A stretch of 64,000 nucleotides of DNA, from NCBI RefSeq assembly GCF_005405905.1, contig NZ_BJHU01000025.1, forward strand, positions 62,001 to 126,000, in the 5' to 3' direction. The stretch comes from Acidovorax sp. NB1 (GTDB taxonomy: Bacteria; Pseudomonadota; Gammaproteobacteria; Burkholderiales; Burkholderiaceae_C). Position 1 is the first letter of the stretch; every line of letters starts with the position of its first letter. A program made the translations under genes and the position numbers. This document shows, piece by piece, positions 62,743 through 64,000 of this stretch. The notes below the pieces were generated by a model. The model searched no databases, was not told the DNA's origin, and was given only the letters and a program-made list of their open reading frames with translations.

Positions 62743-63468
62743 TCAGGCGACGTCGATATCGCTGGACTGGATGCGTTTGACGCCCTTGGCCTTCATGTTC
62801 TTCCAGGCCGCGTCGAGCGATCCGTTGAGGTCGATGGCGCGGGTGGCGTCTTCGACCACATAGGTTTCAAAGCCCAGGCGTTTGGCGTCGAGCGCCGTCC
62901 AGGCCACGCAGAAGTCGGTGGCCAGACCCGTGACGAACACGGTCTTGATGCCACGCTGCTTGAGGTAACCGGCCAGGCCGGTGGAGGTCTTGCGGTCGGC
63001 CTCTTCAAAGGCCGAGTAGCTGTCCACATGCTGATGAAAGCCCTTGCGCAAGATCACCTGGGCCTTAGGCACCTTGAGGTCCTTGTGCAGGGCGGCGTCG
63101 TCGGTGCCCTGCACGCAATGATCGGGCCACAGCACCTGCTGGCCGTAACTGAGCTTGGTGGTTTCAAACGGCTTCTTGCCTGCATGGGTGCTGGCGAACG
63201 AGGCGTGACCCTGGGTGTGCCAGTCCTGCGTGACCACCACGTTCTCAAACGCTGTGGCGATGCGGTTGATGACGGGCACCACCTCATCCCCCTTGGCTAC
63301 GGGCAGCGTACCGCCAGGGACAAAGCAGTTCTGCACATCGACCACGATGAGCGCCGCTCGCTCACCGGGTTTGATCTTGCCTGCAGCCCAGCTGGCAGGG
63401 AAGCTGACCCCGGCCACGGTGAGCGCGGCCGATTGAAGAAGAAAGCGACGACGTTGCGCAGTTTGCAT
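62743..63468 (-). CDS. pncA: Secreted nicotinamidase (isochorismatase family)
   Basis: The 241-residue nicotinamidase converts nicotinamide to nicotinate and ammonia. The catalytic residues are D44 (VVDVQNCF), K142 (LRKGF) and C187 (ATDFC); the metal ligands are D82, H84 and H88 (QDWHTQGH). A twin-arginine signal (RRRFLLQSAALTVAG) marks it for export to the periplasm, unlike the usual cytoplasmic PncA. GGAG lies eight bases upstream of the ATG at 63468; a GTG at 63477 is in frame. Between livF and the binding protein, it would supply nicotinate for the NicAB-like enzyme. Confidence 0.9.
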   Translation of the reverse strand: MQTAQRRRFLLQSAALTVAGVSFPASWAAGKIKPGERAALIVVDVQNCFVPGGTLPVAKGDEVVPVINRIATAFENVVVTQDWHTQGHASFASTHAGKKPFETTKLSYGQQVLWPDHCVQGTDDAALHKDLKVPKAQVILRKGFHQHVDSYSAFEEADRKTSTGLAGYLKQRGIKTVFVTGLATDFCVAWTALDAKRLGFETYVVEDATRAIDLNGSLDAAWKNMKAKGVKRIQSSDIDVA

Positions 63469-63543
63469 GGTGAACACTCCGGTTGGGAACGCACTGACAC
63501 ATCGGCCACGGCCCGGTAAGGCCAGGGCCGGGGAACTTCTTCT

Positions 63544-64000
63544 TCAGACGCTGAGGTAGGCGCGCCGCACCTCGTCGTTGGCGGCCAGCTCTTCCATGCT
63601 GGCCTGGTAGCGAATCTGGCCCTTTTCGAGCACATAGGCGCGGTCGGACACCAGCTCGGCAAAGTGCATGTTCTGCTCGGACAGCAGGATGCTCACGCCC
63701 TGCTCTTTCAGCTCCAAGATCATGTGCGCCATCTGCTCCACGATCACCGGGGCCACACCTTCAGAGGGCTCGTCCAACAGCACCAGATACGGATTGCCCA
63801 TGAGCGTGCGGGCCACCGTGAGCATCTGCTGCTCACCGCCACTCATGCGGCCGCCGGGGCGCTGGGGCATCTCGCCCAGGTTGGGGAAGAGCTTGAACAG
63901 GCGCTCGGGCGTCCACACCGGGGCAGCCGTGCCGTCGGGCCAGGTGCGGGCGGGCTGGCGGCCCACTTCCAGGTTCTCCATCACCGTGAGGTCGGTGAAC
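63544..64000 (-). CDS. livF: ABC transporter ATP-binding protein, LivF type, 5' part outside window
   Basis: The visible 152 residues are the C-terminal part of a branched-chain-type ABC ATPase: the ENLEVGRQ segment after the Q-loop, the signature RMSGGEQQMLTVARTLM, Walker B LVLLDEPSEGVAP, the D-loop, and LLSEQNMHFAELVSDR with the H-loop position replaced by N or Q-like residues as usual for LivF. The start and Walker A lie beyond base 64000. It powers import together with the binding protein at 61450. It probably heads, or is preceded by, the rest of a liv-type transporter operon off the window. Confidence 0.93.
   Translation of the reverse strand, partial: FTDLTVMENLEVGRQPARTWPDGTAAPVWTPERLFKLFPNLGEMPQRPGGRMSGGEQQMLTVARTLMGNPYLVLLDEPSEGVAPVIVEQMAHMILELKEQGVSILLSEQNMHFAELVSDRAYVLEKGQIRYQASMEELAANDEVRRAYLSV

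Overview
The window is GC-rich throughout, with strong third-position G/C and almost every gene packed tightly. The gene set suggests a betaproteobacterium of the family Comamonadaceae, and Acidovorax or a close relative is my best guess. The pointers are an alr–lplT divergent pair, a TorF-type porin–glnK–amtB operon, a Bug-type solute receptor, and two families of dispersed intergenic repeats of the kind I associate with that family. I saw no rRNA, tRNA, CRISPR, prophage or insertion sequence. The species is inferred, not proven.

Positions 1-17983 are mostly housekeeping. There is the end of a nitronate monooxygenase and a minus-strand run ilvE – zinc-finger protein – glycosyltransferase – O-antigen ligase-like protein – glycosyltransferase (cell-surface polysaccharide). 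RadA follows, then an HpcH-type aldolase, a PanE-type reductase and a glutathione transferase. Next come a peptide-type ABC binding protein, an ArgO/ArgP arginine-export pair, and a siderophore-interacting reductase divergent from a MarR regulator with two matching operators. Alr and LplT are divergent.

Positions 18000-34050 hold a DMT exporter, glutathione peroxidase, a GNAT/acyltransferase pair, a membrane-anchored LytTR regulator followed by a 7-bp tandem repeat, and a WYL (YafY-type) regulator beside a GyrI-like protein. ProQ, a cold-shock/Excalibur fusion and glcE–yoaK–glcF (no glcD) follow. The torF–glnK–amtB operon has a readable sigma-54 promoter and NtrC site, and comM diverges from it.

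Positions 34205-47651 form the most coherent pathway. A MarR regulator, CoA-transferase and two thiolases face a divergent unit of enoyl-CoA hydratase, feruloyl-CoA-synthetase-like ligase, SDR, Bug receptor, acyl-CoA dehydrogenase and tannase/feruloyl-esterase lipoprotein. Together they could release hydroxycinnamates from esters, import and activate them, and shorten the side chain by beta-oxidation to benzoyl-type CoA plus acetyl-CoA. Two near-identical GTTAT-N5-ATAAC palindromes lie in the divergent promoter. pobA (4-hydroxybenzoate to protocatechuate) with its AraC regulator, 3.5 kb further on, would continue the route for p-coumarate.

Positions 47744-64000 carry small stress and detoxification genes (GST, SDR with LysR, two VOC proteins, EVE protein), an Lrp/LysE pair, and a minus-strand cluster livF – secreted nicotinamidase – solute-binding protein – 2Fe-2S subunit – molybdopterin/tri-heme cytochrome c subunit. 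I read that cluster as periplasmic nicotinamide/nicotinate uptake and oxidation. Three genes scattered over 31 kb (GyrI-like, VOC, EVE) share an upstream CTGACA-N6-TGTCAG element with a CACCAT exactly 11 bases downstream. I propose that this is the operator of the WYL regulator encoded at 22527-23261.
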